A stretch of 64,000 nucleotides of DNA, taken from contig NZ_OY781063.1 in the NCBI RefSeq assembly GCF_963676285.1, forward strand, positions 1,488,001 to 1,552,000, written 5' to 3'. This DNA is from an uncultured Sphaerochaeta sp. GTDB lineage: Bacteria; Spirochaetota; Spirochaetia; Sphaerochaetales; Sphaerochaetaceae. The notes below the pieces were generated by a model. The model saw only the letters and a list, made by a program, of their open reading frames with translations. It did no database searches and was not told the origin of the DNA. Below, one piece after another: positions 15,986 through 25,195 of this stretch. Position 1 is the first letter of the stretch. Each line of letters begins with the position of its first letter. The position numbers and the translations under genes are program-made.

Positions 15986-18850
15986 ATGCGCAAGAGCAAA
16001 CGAGTAAGTATTCGAGGCAGTTTCATCATCGGTCTCCTGCTTATCTGTGTTACCCTGATCTTTATCGGGGTACTGAAGAACAGGCTGACTTCCCAAGCGG
16101 TTGAAACCAATCGCATGGTTTCTCATACCTACAAAGTAATCACAGAAACCAATGCCCTGAAACGCACATTCCAAAACATCCGCATCAATGAACGTGGGTA
16201 CCTGCTTACCGGGGACCGCTCCTACATGGAAAGCATCGGGGTCAGCACCTACTCATTCGACCAGCGCATCATGAAGTTGAGAATCCTTCTAAAAGAGAAC
16301 GAGGAACAGAAAAGAAGACTGGACCTCCTGAAAATTACCTTTGACACATTGATCGATGAGAGTGTCCAACCCCTCTTGCAGTATCGCCAACCCATTCTTG
16401 AAGATTCAACCTTCTTAACCGAGCAGGAAGAAATCTTGGAACTCTTCGAACACAGCGAAACCATCTCCAAAACATTGGAACAAATTCTCAATGACATAGA
16501 AAGTGAAGAGTATACACTACTGGAAATGCGTCAGAGAGACGTGGAGAGATGGTCTGACATTGACGAGAAGGTTACCTTCCTCGGACCGGTATTGGTCGTT
16601 ATCATTGCATTCCTCTCTGGATTTGGAGCGATCAATAGACTGGAGGCCTACCAGAGACAGAAAGAGAAGGACCAGAGAGAACTGAGAGAGGCACGTGATC
16701 GCTTTGCCAGCATTATCAAGGGTTCCAATCTAGGCTCATGGGAGTGGAATCTTATAGATAACACCATAAAGATCAATGACATGTGGGCAGAGATGCTCGG
16801 CTACACAAAGGCTGAGCTGGAGCCCACCACCATTGATACCTTCTCCCGCTTCGTTCACCCTGAGGACCTTGATAAGGCCATGAAGCTGCTTGAAGATCAC
16901 AGACTCGGCAAGAGTGACTTCTATAGTTGTGATCTTAGGATGCAACACAAGGATGGCCATTGGATCTGGGTACTTGATCGTGGACAAGTGATAAGCCGCG
17001 ATGAGAATGGGAAGGCCCTGCTCATGAGTGGGACCCATGCAGACATCACTGAGCGTGTCCTTCAGGAAGAAGCATTGGAGCAAAGCGAAGAAGAGAGCAG
17101 AAGGCTCTTTGAGGCAATGAACCAAGGCTTTGCATACTGCCAGATTCTCCTTGACGAGGAAGGTAACCCCAATGACTATCTTATCCTCAGGGTAAACAAA
17201 AACTTTGAGACACAAACCGGGCTCATTCCTGAGCTTTCAGTTGGGAAGCGAATCACAGAGCTCTTACCGCATGTAGAGCCTTATTGGTTCATTCATAATG
17301 GGGAGGTGGCACTCACAGGGAAATCAAAGACATTTGAGGCCTTCAATAGTGACTTGAACCGACTCTTCAGGATCTCTTCATTCAGTCCTGCCTATGGCTA
17401 CTTCGCCATGATCATCGATGACATTACTGCCCAGAAGCAGATGGAAAAACAATTATATTTTGAGAAGACCCTGTTCGAAACCACCCTACTCTCTGTTGGT
17501 GATGGTGTCATTTCCACGGATGCAGAGGAAAATGTTCAATTCATGAACAAGGTAGCTGAAAAACTCACAGGTTGGCAGGCAGATGAAGCAAAAGGCAGGC
17601 CATTTGAAGAGGTATTCAGGATTCTCTGTGGGAGGGACCGCCACCCTTGTCCAAACCCAGTGAAACAAGTACTGGAGACCAAGAAGCAGGTTGAACTGGA
17701 TGAGGATACCATTCTGATCGCACGAGATGGGGACGAGCGGTTCATCAATGACAGCGCAGCCCCCATTCTCAGCGCCTCCCAGAACGTTACCGGTGTTGTC
17801 CTTGTCTTCAGGGACAGCACCACCCAACGGATAAAACAGGATGAGATCCGGACGCTGAGCGTAACTGACCCCCTGACCACACTCCCCAACCGGCGCTACT
17901 ATGAGCAAGCGAAAGAAGAGTTGAATGAGGAGCCCTACTACCCGCTTACCTTGGTACTTGCCGATGTAAACGGACTCAAGCTAACCAACGATGCTTTTGG
18001 CCATGAAGCTGGTGATGAGTTGCTTAGGAAGGTCTCTGAAATCATGCGTAAAACCTGCAGGGATGATGATATTGTCAGCAGGATTGGGGGTGATGAGTTC
18101 GTACTCCTGCTTCCTCAAACAGATGCTCTTCATGCACAGGCCATCGTTAACCGTATCAACAACGCTCTGGAGAAAGAGAAGATCAGGGGAATCCAGCTCT
18201 CTGTCTCATTTGGCTATGCGGTAAAGGAAAAGAACAAGGAGAGCTACGAGGATGCTTTCAAGGTTGCAGAGGACTCAATGTACCGCAACAAGCTCAAGGA
18301 GAGCATGTCTTTCAAGAAACAGGTAATTGACACCCTACTCTCCAGGCTTTTTGAGCAGGAGGAAGGAGCAGAAGAACATAGCAATCTGGTTGCTTCCTTA
18401 ACGAGTGCGTTTGCTGAGGTGCTTGGATACCGTGAGGAAGAGGTGAAAAACCTCAGACTTGCAGGGTTATACCATGACCTAGGCAAGATTGCCATTACCC
18501 CCTCTCTTCTCTCCAAACCGAGAAATGAGCTCAGCCGGACCCAGATCATGGAATTGCAGAGACATGCTGAGATTGGATACAACATCCTTCGCTCTGTTGG
18601 GGAGTATGCCCCCTTTGCGGAGGCAGTATTGCATCATCACGAGAAGTGGGATGGCAGTGGATATCCGCAGAGTCTAAAAAAGGAAGAGATTCCAGAGAGT
18701 GCGCAAATCCTTGCCATTGCAAACACCTATGCAGACCATCTTCCCTCACTGGGGTTGGAGAAGACCATTGCATTCATGCAGGAACGGTCAAATACCTATT
18801 TCAGCCCCGTGTTGCTTGAAACATTCATAACCAAGGTAGTAAAGGCTTGA
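15986..18850 (+). CDS. Membrane sensor with CHASE3, three PAS domains, GGDEF and HD-GYP
   Basis: A 954-residue c-di-GMP enzyme. TM1 is at about 12-32, a CHASE3 extracellular domain follows (NERGYLLTGDRSYMESI), and TM2 is at about 196-216. PAS domains lie at about 232-365, 370-500 and 500-620. The GGDEF motif is intact at about 701 and is preceded by an RxxD product-inhibition site (RDDD). The HD-GYP domain (790-950) has YHDLGKI near 829 and DGSGYP near 888. Its usual IAD metal-ligand motif reads IANTYAD near 911, so an aspartate is replaced by asparagine. It can therefore make c-di-GMP, but its hydrolase activity may be weakened. The start lacks a strong ribosome site. Confidence 0.9.
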   Translation: MRKSKRVSIRGSFIIGLLLICVTLIFIGVLKNRLTSQAVETNRMVSHTYKVITETNALKRTFQNIRINERGYLLTGDRSYMESIGVSTYSFDQRIMKLRILLKENEEQKRRLDLLKITFDTLIDESVQPLLQYRQPILEDSTFLTEQEEILELFEHSETISKTLEQILNDIESEEYTLLEMRQRDVERWSDIDEKVTFLGPVLVVIIAFLSGFGAINRLEAYQRQKEKDQRELREARDRFASIIKGSNLGSWEWNLIDNTIKINDMWAEMLGYTKAELEPTTIDTFSRFVHPEDLDKAMKLLEDHRLGKSDFYSCDLRMQHKDGHWIWVLDRGQVISRDENGKALLMSGTHADITERVLQEEALEQSEEESRRLFEAMNQGFAYCQILLDEEGNPNDYLILRVNKNFETQTGLIPELSVGKRITELLPHVEPYWFIHNGEVALTGKSKTFEAFNSDLNRLFRISSFSPAYGYFAMIIDDITAQKQMEKQLYFEKTLFETTLLSVGDGVISTDAEENVQFMNKVAEKLTGWQADEAKGRPFEEVFRILCGRDRHPCPNPVKQVLETKKQVELDEDTILIARDGDERFINDSAAPILSASQNVTGVVLVFRDSTTQRIKQDEIRTLSVTDPLTTLPNRRYYEQAKEELNEEPYYPLTLVLADVNGLKLTNDAFGHEAGDELLRKVSEIMRKTCRDDDIVSRIGGDEFVLLLPQTDALHAQAIVNRINNALEKEKIRGIQLSVSFGYAVKEKNKESYEDAFKVAEDSMYRNKLKESMSFKKQVIDTLLSRLFEQEEGAEEHSNLVASLTSAFAEVLGYREEEVKNLRLAGLYHDLGKIAITPSLLSKPRNELSRTQIMELQRHAEIGYNILRSVGEYAPFAEAVLHHHEKWDGSGYPQSLKKEEIPESAQILAIANTYADHLPSLGLEKTIAFMQERSNTYFSPVLLETFITKVVKA

Positions 18851-18887
18851 TCCTGACGGAAACCAATCTACGATACTCGTTATGGAA

Positions 18888-20114
18888 TCAGCTCTCTACG
18901 ACGACACTACCCGTTTGATATGTTTTCTGTGTTGAACCATAGATCAAGCCAACGACAGCAAGCAGAATTCCCGAAATGATCAGCAGCCACTCCACAGGAA
19001 CCCTGTCAGCTAGGGGGCCGAAGAGCAAGATTCCGAGCGGTATTGCACTGCCACTGAGCAACTGCACAATGGAGAACACCCTTCCCATCTTATCTTCATC
19101 GGTTATCTCCTGGATCATGACGATCTCAGCAGAATTCAAGACGGGGACAAAGATACCCCCGAGTCCCAGGATGATAAGGTAGAGAAGGAATGTGGGAGCA
19201 ACTCCCAGAAGGGCGAAACTTACCCCGAAGGCAACCAAGGAGAGTGCGATGGCACGAACCTTATTGGAAAAGGACCCCTTCAGGGAGATGATAAGGCCAC
19301 CCAACAAGGTCCCCGCAGTCCACACCATTTCATTTGCGGTAAGGAACCATACCTCACTACCAAAGCTTCGTTCCACCAACAAGGGAGTCAAGATTGCTGC
19401 AGGGGTGATAAGGAAAAAGGAGAAACCATAACAGATCAGAAGATTACGCAAGAGGACATTGTTGAATGTGTAGGAGAGCCCCTTCTTGATATCCTGGATC
19501 ATACTGGTCCCTTCCTCCGAGCGCTTCCTTGCTCCTACCTTGATAAAAGAAAAGATCACCACTGCAAAGACAGCAGTGACAACATCAAGCAAGAGTGTCC
19601 AGGTAAGGTCAAACAATCCAAGCATCATTCCACCAACGGCAGGAGAGAGGAGCAACAGCACTGAATTGATGCTCTGATTCACCCCTTGGATACGAACAAG
19701 GTGTTCTTCACTGACCAATTGGGGAATGATTGCATTCACTGCAGGTGTCTGAACCCCACTACCTAAGGACCGTACGACCGAAACAGCAAGCAGGGCTGTG
19801 ATCGACTTTGCCCCAGTGACATAGAAGAGGGCAAGCCCCAGCGTTGCAACGGCAATGAAACTGTCAGAGAGCATGATCAGGTGCTTGCGGTTGTAGCGGT
19901 CTGCCCACACCCCGCTGGAGAGGCTGATCAGGAGATGAGGAACCATCTGGGCAAGTGTGGCATACATCAGGAACACGCCCGATGAGGTCTCAAGGGTGAT
20001 GTACCAGATAATGGCATACCCTACGACTGAAGAGCCAAACAATGAAAGATTTTGGCTGATCAGGAAGAGGATAACGGATGGAGTAAATAAAGCGTTGTTG
20101 CTTTTCTGTTTCAT
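18888..20114 (-). CDS. MFS transporter, MFS_3 (macrolide/enterobactin exporter) type
   Basis: A 408-residue protein with twelve predicted membrane segments. The family signature SSGVWADRYNRKHLIMLSD lies in the loop after TM2, with VVRSLGSGVQTPAVNAIIPQL in TM4-5. These features place it with the EntS/macrolide-efflux branch of the major facilitator superfamily. The substrate is unknown. It lies downstream of a diguanylate cyclase gene on the same strand, 78 bases away, and is convergent with the large PAS-GGDEF-HD-GYP gene. The ribosome site before the ATG at 20114 is weak. Confidence 0.85.
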   Translation of the reverse strand: MKQKSNNALFTPSVILFLISQNLSLFGSSVVGYAIIWYITLETSSGVFLMYATLAQMVPHLLISLSSGVWADRYNRKHLIMLSDSFIAVATLGLALFYVTGAKSITALLAVSVVRSLGSGVQTPAVNAIIPQLVSEEHLVRIQGVNQSINSVLLLLSPAVGGMMLGLFDLTWTLLLDVVTAVFAVVIFSFIKVGARKRSEEGTSMIQDIKKGLSYTFNNVLLRNLLICYGFSFFLITPAAILTPLLVERSFGSEVWFLTANEMVWTAGTLLGGLIISLKGSFSNKVRAIALSLVAFGVSFALLGVAPTFLLYLIILGLGGIFVPVLNSAEIVMIQEITDEDKMGRVFSIVQLLSGSAIPLGILLFGPLADRVPVEWLLIISGILLAVVGLIYGSTQKTYQTGSVVVES

Positions 20115-20162
20115 TGTAGTACCACAGATATATGTAAGAACAGGGAATAGAAACTCCCTACC

Positions 20163-20184
20163 GGCTCTAGCACTGTAGCGAGCC
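20163..20184 (-). terminator. Weak hairpin after the diguanylate cyclase gene
   Basis: GGCTC and GAGCC with inner GC pairs form a stem just after the cyclase stop codon. T-rich sequence follows only at a distance. It could be a weak terminator or an intercistronic stem before the MFS gene. Confidence 0.35.
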
Positions 20185-20192
20185 CTGTAAAC

Positions 20193-21710
20193 TTAGTCCA
20201 GTGGTGTACTCTGCAGTCGAACACAATTCCGTCCAGCGTGTTTTGCCTCATAAAGGCAGGAATCAGCCTCCCGGTACAGCTCATCAAAACTTGACGTAAT
20301 CCCAGATGAGACTCCTAATGAAATAGTCAGACGAATGGATTGTTGTTCATGGGTGAATATATGCTGCTCAACATACTTCCTGAGATGTTCAGCACATGAG
20401 ATCATCTCATCCCTACTCTTATGGGAACTGAAAATGGCAAACTCCTCACCTCCAAACCTACAGACAATGCAAGCCTCATCAACTTCCTCCTTAAGAATGG
20501 AGCCGATGGATTGTAGCACAGCATCGCCTGAACGATGTCCCCACTGGTCGTTTATCTGCTTGAAGTGGTCAAGATCAAAATAGATTAGATGGGATTCCCC
20601 TGTGGTTAGAGAAAGTTGCCTCTCCACCTTCTCGATAAAGGTCTGTCTATTATAGAGTCCTGTAAGCCCGTCAATCTCTGCCCGGTGTTGCAGCTCGTCT
20701 GCACGTTGTTTCAGCAGGGTAATATCCTGGATCAGGGTAATGGTTCCGATTGTCTCGGTTGCTTTGGAGGTAATCGGATACAGTTCAGCAAAAAGCGACC
20801 TTCCTCCCAAGGCAAAGTCGAAAGAGTTTCTTTCGCTTCGACGTACAGCGTTACCCCATCGTGGAATCTGAAGATACATTTGCTCCTCAATTAATCCCAT
20901 ATCAGTACCCAGAAGCCCTTTTGCTGCAGGGTTCATGTCCACTACATGCCCTTGCCCATCACAGATAACAATTCCTTCCCCAAGAAACCGAAATGCCTGT
21001 TCCCTTGCCAAGGGGGCAAGCTTGAGTAGGTCAAATCGATAGATTCCAAGGAGGAGGAACAGCCCAGAGAGGGCAAAGACTCCACTGATGGGCAATATCT
21101 GGAGGAACTGCTCATTGCTCACCACCTTTGCCATGGCATAGAGAAAAGGGATCACCATACCCAGCAACAATATGTATGATTGTTTTCTCATGGAGGTACT
21201 GGTGGTAACAACAAAGATAATCACCAATACAAGAGAAAAAACCATGAGGAAGAAATTACCTGAAATCAGAAACTTAGCAAGCACCGTGGTTTCAACGACC
21301 AGCGTTGAAAATTGGGACGAGGTGACCAAGGAAACCGAGTGACGAATCCAGTGGTGCAGGAAATCTGTCCCTACCAAGATGATACCGACTCCTTGGTAGA
21401 TATAGAGTATCCTGCCGATCTGTTTTTGTTTCTCTCTCCAATATCCTGTATAGGCCAAGCAGAACAGCAAAGTGGCAACTGGTGTATAGAACACTCCAAT
21501 CTGGCAAACATTCCGCCAGAGTACCTTGAATAAGAAAGTATAGCTGATCATTTCAACAAATGAAGTCAACGACCAGATAAGCATAAAGAGAACTGCAATA
21601 AACAACTCGTTTGCTGCACGTTTACTTCGTACCCTCCATACTGCAACAAGTACTCCCACAAGCATACCGATGGAGAGTAAATTGAAGAATAAGACAGGAA
21701 AGCTAAGCAT
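20193..21710 (-). CDS. Diguanylate cyclase with N-terminal seven-helix membrane domain and PAS
   Basis: A 505-residue protein. The first 225 residues are hydrophobic, with about seven segments in the style of the 7TM histidine-kinase receptor domain (SLTSFVEMISYTFLF, ATLLFCLAYTGYWREK). A PAS domain follows at about 240-330 and a GGDEF domain at 345-505 with the active motif RFGGEEF near 421. The product-inhibition RxxD is absent (DEAC at that place). It should make c-di-GMP in response to a membrane or small-ligand signal. The ATG at 21710 has AAGGAG six bases upstream; the longer frame would start at TTG. Confidence 0.9.
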   Translation of the reverse strand: MLSFPVLFFNLLSIGMLVGVLVAVWRVRSKRAANELFIAVLFMLIWSLTSFVEMISYTFLFKVLWRNVCQIGVFYTPVATLLFCLAYTGYWREKQKQIGRILYIYQGVGIILVGTDFLHHWIRHSVSLVTSSQFSTLVVETTVLAKFLISGNFFLMVFSLVLVIIFVVTTSTSMRKQSYILLLGMVIPFLYAMAKVVSNEQFLQILPISGVFALSGLFLLLGIYRFDLLKLAPLAREQAFRFLGEGIVICDGQGHVVDMNPAAKGLLGTDMGLIEEQMYLQIPRWGNAVRRSERNSFDFALGGRSLFAELYPITSKATETIGTITLIQDITLLKQRADELQHRAEIDGLTGLYNRQTFIEKVERQLSLTTGESHLIYFDLDHFKQINDQWGHRSGDAVLQSIGSILKEEVDEACIVCRFGGEEFAIFSSHKSRDEMISCAEHLRKYVEQHIFTHEQQSIRLTISLGVSSGITSSFDELYREADSCLYEAKHAGRNCVRLQSTPLD

Positions 21711-22365
21711 GCAATACTCCTTGGGATTCTCTGCATTGTACCAGAGAATATTGGAGAAATTAAGGCTCAATCATACATTTTGGAGAATTCTCTTAGTCGT
21801 AGATTTCCTCACATAGCCTTTTCTACTTGCATAGAAGAGCTAGCGGAAGAAATTATCATCATCTGGGTACTATCGCCTTTAGTTCTTATTGTTATTGAAA
21901 CCCTTAATCTTCTCTGCAGAGATATCATATAGGTCGCATGGGCTACGAAAGGCTCATCAGTCATCTTCTATACCTTACAGAGTTTCTCCTTGATCAGATC
22001 CAGGATGAACAACAGCCTGTTCTTCCTGATGAGGTCCTCACACCTGCTAAGATGAACGAATTTCCTCATCACTGGTTCCTTGCTGAAGGGAGATCTTCCT
22101 GTTCTCTGCCGGCGTCGTATAATTTTTAGCCGACAAAGGTTGAAGGTAACGCCAGCGTGGTGTAATGTATGGCTGATGAACAAAAAGATGCCGGCAAGGT
22201 ATCTTTTATAGGAATGGATCCCGCCGTTTTACGGACAGATTCATTCCGATTTTTTTTTTGCTCAAGACAGAATTCTGTGGGATTGATATCGACAGTAGGG
22301 TTTTCTGCTTGCTTTCATGATCTTGAGGAAGAAGTACTAAATATCTCGAAATCAGCAGAAAGAAC
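21711..22365. other. 655-base region with no convincing gene
   Basis: Short frames exist on both strands but none has a recognisable family, good length or ribosome site. On the plus strand a small stem (CGGA with TCCG, 22232-22248) precedes a run of ten T at 22250-22259, which looks like a terminator without an obvious gene in front of it. The stretch may hold a decayed gene or a small RNA. Confidence 0.4.
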
Positions 22366-22728
22366 CTAGCTAATAAGCCAATTCATTGCCTTTTCTTCCT
22401 CATCCGTGAAATAGATTTCCTTCCCCTTATTACTTTCCAGGATAAACGAGCGCAAGCTTGAGCTACATCCTGAAGAGAAGTCCCCAACAATGGCAAGACG
22501 CATCTGGTAGGTCACGAATTTCTGGAGCACATCACCGGCAATCTTTGTACTTAAATCGAAGAACTCAGGGTGTATATCCTTCTTGCCTACAACCATCCTA
22601 CTGCATCCAGTCCCATAGCGAACGTTTGCCATCACATCCAAGGCTGAATCAACATCTGAGAAGAGTATTTCTTCACTGGAAACCTTGGCTATCTCGATTC
22701 CATTCTTTTTTACATATTCAATCTGCAT
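22366..22728 (-). CDS. DUF4180 domain protein
   Basis: A 120-residue protein matching DUF4180 along its whole length. Typical segments are DVDSALDVMANVRYGTGCSRMVV, FFDLSTKIAGDVLQKFVTYQMRLAIVGDF and SLRSFI. The family is widespread, small and cytoplasmic, with no established function. It starts two bases after the stop codon of the methyltransferase-GNAT fusion gene and is almost certainly co-transcribed and translationally coupled with it. Confidence 0.82.
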   Translation of the reverse strand: MQIEYVKKNGIEIAKVSSEEILFSDVDSALDVMANVRYGTGCSRMVVGKKDIHPEFFDLSTKIAGDVLQKFVTYQMRLAIVGDFSSGCSSSLRSFILESNKGKEIYFTDEEEKAMNWLIS

Positions 22729-22730
22729 AG

Positions 22731-24323
22731 CTACCCACGTTCTCCTTGGAGTAATCTTACCATGACATAGGCATCCCCTCTCTCTTCAGCGACAAGAAAG
22801 CCCAGACTTTGGTAAAGCCTGTAAGCCCTACTCTCTTTCTGCACAGAAAGAGATACCTTCTGGTATCCTGCATGCATCAGAACCTTACACATCTCCTCAA
22901 TGAGCTGTCTCCCGAGGCCCCTGTTACGGAAAGGCTCCTCTATTGCAATACACAACTCAGGAGTCTTGCTGTTAAAGTAACCATATCCAGGGTCTTGGGG
23001 ATCAAACAACCGTACCCACACAACACCTACCACCTTATCCTGGACTTCTGCTACCAATGCGTAATCTCCATCCCTGCCGAAATCCTGGATATAGTGGCTT
23101 AGTGATGGATCTTCCAGAACCGATAGTGGTGGGGGCTCTTCACCTTCAGCAACATAGATTGCTTCATACAAGAAATGCCCAAGCAACGGGTACTCTCTCC
23201 TCCAAAGCGGGCGGATTGCTAGCACATGCTTCAGCGAGGCTACTACGTGCAAGTTTGCACTATGTGGGTGCATATCAACACCCTGAATGACCTCTACCTG
23301 GTAGAAGCCTCTCTGTACCAAGTGCTGAAGGTCCCTCTTCAGGGTACGCTCCTGCCTGCTGAGATAGATAATACGTCCTGGATTGATGGTAAGAACAGAA
23401 TCCAGAAGGGAGCGTTCACACCCCGCCTCAGAGGGAGAGAGGAAGAGCGTATCACAGCGCTGCCCCCGTTTTGCAAATTGACGAAGATGTTTCTCGTTGT
23501 TTCCTACAAAACGCTCTACATGCTCAATGCCATTGAGAGCAGCCTCATCACAATAGGGAGTATACTCCTGGAGTAGATAACTCTGACTTGCTCCTTCTCT
23601 CATGGAGAGCAGGGTAAATATGCCATGGGTAGTACAGCAGTCGATCACAATATCTCCATCCTGCACCTGGGCAAGCTCCATCGCCTTCATATAGAGCACC
23701 TCTGCCTGGGATGGGCAGGAGGGAAAATCAGATGTGGGGGGAAGCGAAAATTTCAGGGAGCAAAGGGATTCCTCGATCGCTGAACGTCCCCAGAATGTAC
23801 TGGGTTTACTCTCCCCGTCACTCAGAACTATTCCAACAATCTCAGTATGTTCCCGCCTTAATGCATAGAGGAAAGAGGAAAAAGCGCTTTCAATCCGCTC
23901 AGGAAGCGTAAAGCACAGCAACACCTGCTCCTGATTGCTCCTGATACGCAGTGTCAGCTTAGTTGCAGGGAAAGAGGTATCAATACCATGGGTAGAGGCA
24001 AGACGATTGATACTCCTCAGTATCCGCTCAGCCAAGGGATGTCTCAGCATACAAGCCCTCAATGCAATGAATTGATTCTGTCTCGTACTGATTAACCCGG
24101 ATGCAAACTTCCCACGCCAGTCCAGTCCAAAATGGACCTCCACATAGTGGAGGAACCCTTCCATCTGCTGCATCCCAATTACAGGCTCCACACACGAGGC
24201 AAGCTCTGTAAACTGGGTACGCAAGTACGTACTCTGCAATTCCAGCTGCTTATGATACGGGTGTTCCATGAGTGGACAGTGACCGCAGACACGAAGCGCG
24301 GGACATTTGGCATAGGTTTCCAT
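22731..24323 (-). CDS. Degenerate RlmD/TrmA-type RNA m5U methyltransferase fused to a GNAT acetyltransferase
   Basis: About 530 residues in two parts. The N-terminal 380 follow the RlmD (RumA) layout. The iron-sulphur cysteines C7, C13, C16 (CPALRVCGHC) and C91 are kept, and the SAM region is altered (VIDCCTTHGIF). The motif DPxRxG is replaced by SPSEAG near 310, the catalytic YVSCN by YLSRQ near 331, and the C-terminal glutamate motif by HPHSANLHVV. The nucleophile and base are therefore gone. The C-terminal 150 residues form a complete GNAT domain (IEEPFRNRGLGRQLIEEM, YRLYQSLGF). The start is uncertain: ATG 24323 has GGGAG very close, and a TTG lies at 24359. It is coupled to a DUF4180 gene. 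Confidence 0.8.
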   Translation of the reverse strand: METYAKCPALRVCGHCPLMEHPYHKQLELQSTYLRTQFTELASCVEPVIGMQQMEGFLHYVEVHFGLDWRGKFASGLISTRQNQFIALRACMLRHPLAERILRSINRLASTHGIDTSFPATKLTLRIRSNQEQVLLCFTLPERIESAFSSFLYALRREHTEIVGIVLSDGESKPSTFWGRSAIEESLCSLKFSLPPTSDFPSCPSQAEVLYMKAMELAQVQDGDIVIDCCTTHGIFTLLSMREGASQSYLLQEYTPYCDEAALNGIEHVERFVGNNEKHLRQFAKRGQRCDTLFLSPSEAGCERSLLDSVLTINPGRIIYLSRQERTLKRDLQHLVQRGFYQVEVIQGVDMHPHSANLHVVASLKHVLAIRPLWRREYPLLGHFLYEAIYVAEGEEPPPLSVLEDPSLSHYIQDFGRDGDYALVAEVQDKVVGVVWVRLFDPQDPGYGYFNSKTPELCIAIEEPFRNRGLGRQLIEEMCKVLMHAGYQKVSLSVQKESRAYRLYQSLGFLVAEERGDAYVMVRLLQGERG

Positions 24324-24394
24324 ACTCCCTACGGTGCGGGTAAAAACGATGTTTGTCAATTGTGTTTGTCCACTCTCTTTGGTATGCTTATGCT

Positions 24395-25147
24395 ATGAAA
24401 TACGTACGATTCAAACACCAAGAAGAGGTCTCCTATGGCCTCCTTAGCGATACCACCATCCAGGTACTCGAGGGTTCTCCCTTTACGAGCTACAGAGAAA
24501 CCAGTGAGAAGCTCTCCTTGGAAGAGGTAGAATTGCTTACTCCCTGTGACTATTCCAAAGCCATCTGTATTGGCTTGAACTATAGTGACCATGCCAAGGA
24601 GTTCCAGCTTCCCATTCCAACCGAACCGGTTGTATTCATGAAGCCCTCCACAGCAGCGCTTGCTCCGAACAAGGAGATTATCTACCCAGAAATGAGCAAC
24701 CGCCTTGACTATGAAGCAGAGCTTGCCGTGGTAATAGGGAAGAAAGCTCGTTATGTATCAGAAGCAGATGCATCATCTTACATACTTGGCTACACGTGTG
24801 CTAACGATATTACTGCCCGGGACCTGCAACCCAAGCAGGGACAGTGGACCGTGGCAAAAAGTTTTGACACCTTCTGCCCCTTCGGACCGTTTATCAGCGA
24901 TGAGGTCGATCCAGCAAACCTTGTTATTGAGAGCAGGGTCAATGGGAGGACCATGCAGAAGTCCAATACCAGCAACCTGATCTTCTCCGTCCCCTTCCTG
25001 GTGAGCTACCTCTCCAGGGTCATGACCTTGCTCCCTGGAGACATCATTCTTACCGGTACACCGGGAGGGATCAGCGGTATGCACAAGGGTGATACGGTGG
25101 AGATCCTGATTGAAGGACTGGGAGTGCTTCGCAACACCATAGCATGA
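24395..25147 (+). CDS. Fumarylacetoacetate hydrolase family protein
   Basis: A 250-residue FAH-fold enzyme of the YcgM/HpcE group. The core motifs are VVFMKPSTAALAPN, RLDYEAELAVVIGKKA (metal ligands E and E), CANDITARDLQ (metal ligand D) and LLPGDIILTGTPGGISGMHKGD. Members act on acyl-pyruvates, oxaloacetate or 2-hydroxymuconate-type ketoacids. No dedicated pathway genes are adjacent, so a housekeeping acylpyruvase or oxaloacetate tautomerase role is plausible but inferred. The ATG at 24395 is chosen because the family starts at MKYVRF. It is divergent from the methyltransferase-GNAT fusion gene. Confidence 0.9.
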   Translation: MKYVRFKHQEEVSYGLLSDTTIQVLEGSPFTSYRETSEKLSLEEVELLTPCDYSKAICIGLNYSDHAKEFQLPIPTEPVVFMKPSTAALAPNKEIIYPEMSNRLDYEAELAVVIGKKARYVSEADASSYILGYTCANDITARDLQPKQGQWTVAKSFDTFCPFGPFISDEVDPANLVIESRVNGRTMQKSNTSNLIFSVPFLVSYLSRVMTLLPGDIILTGTPGGISGMHKGDTVEILIEGLGVLRNTIA

Positions 25148-25152
25148 AGAAA

Positions 25153-25175
25153 GAGCTGGGGAAAAACCTCAGCTC
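25153..25175. terminator. Bidirectional terminator
   Basis: GAGCTGgGG and CCtCAGCTC form a stem around AAAAA, with T-rich sequence on each outward side. It lies between the convergent FAH-family and alpha-xylosidase genes. Confidence 0.7.
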
Positions 25176-25195
25176 ATTTCTGTTTATACCTATAC

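Noticed and set aside
21938..22369. Three short overlapping frames as genes or a transposase remnant
   Set aside because: None shows a family motif, inverted repeats or target-site duplication, so no mobile element can be supported.
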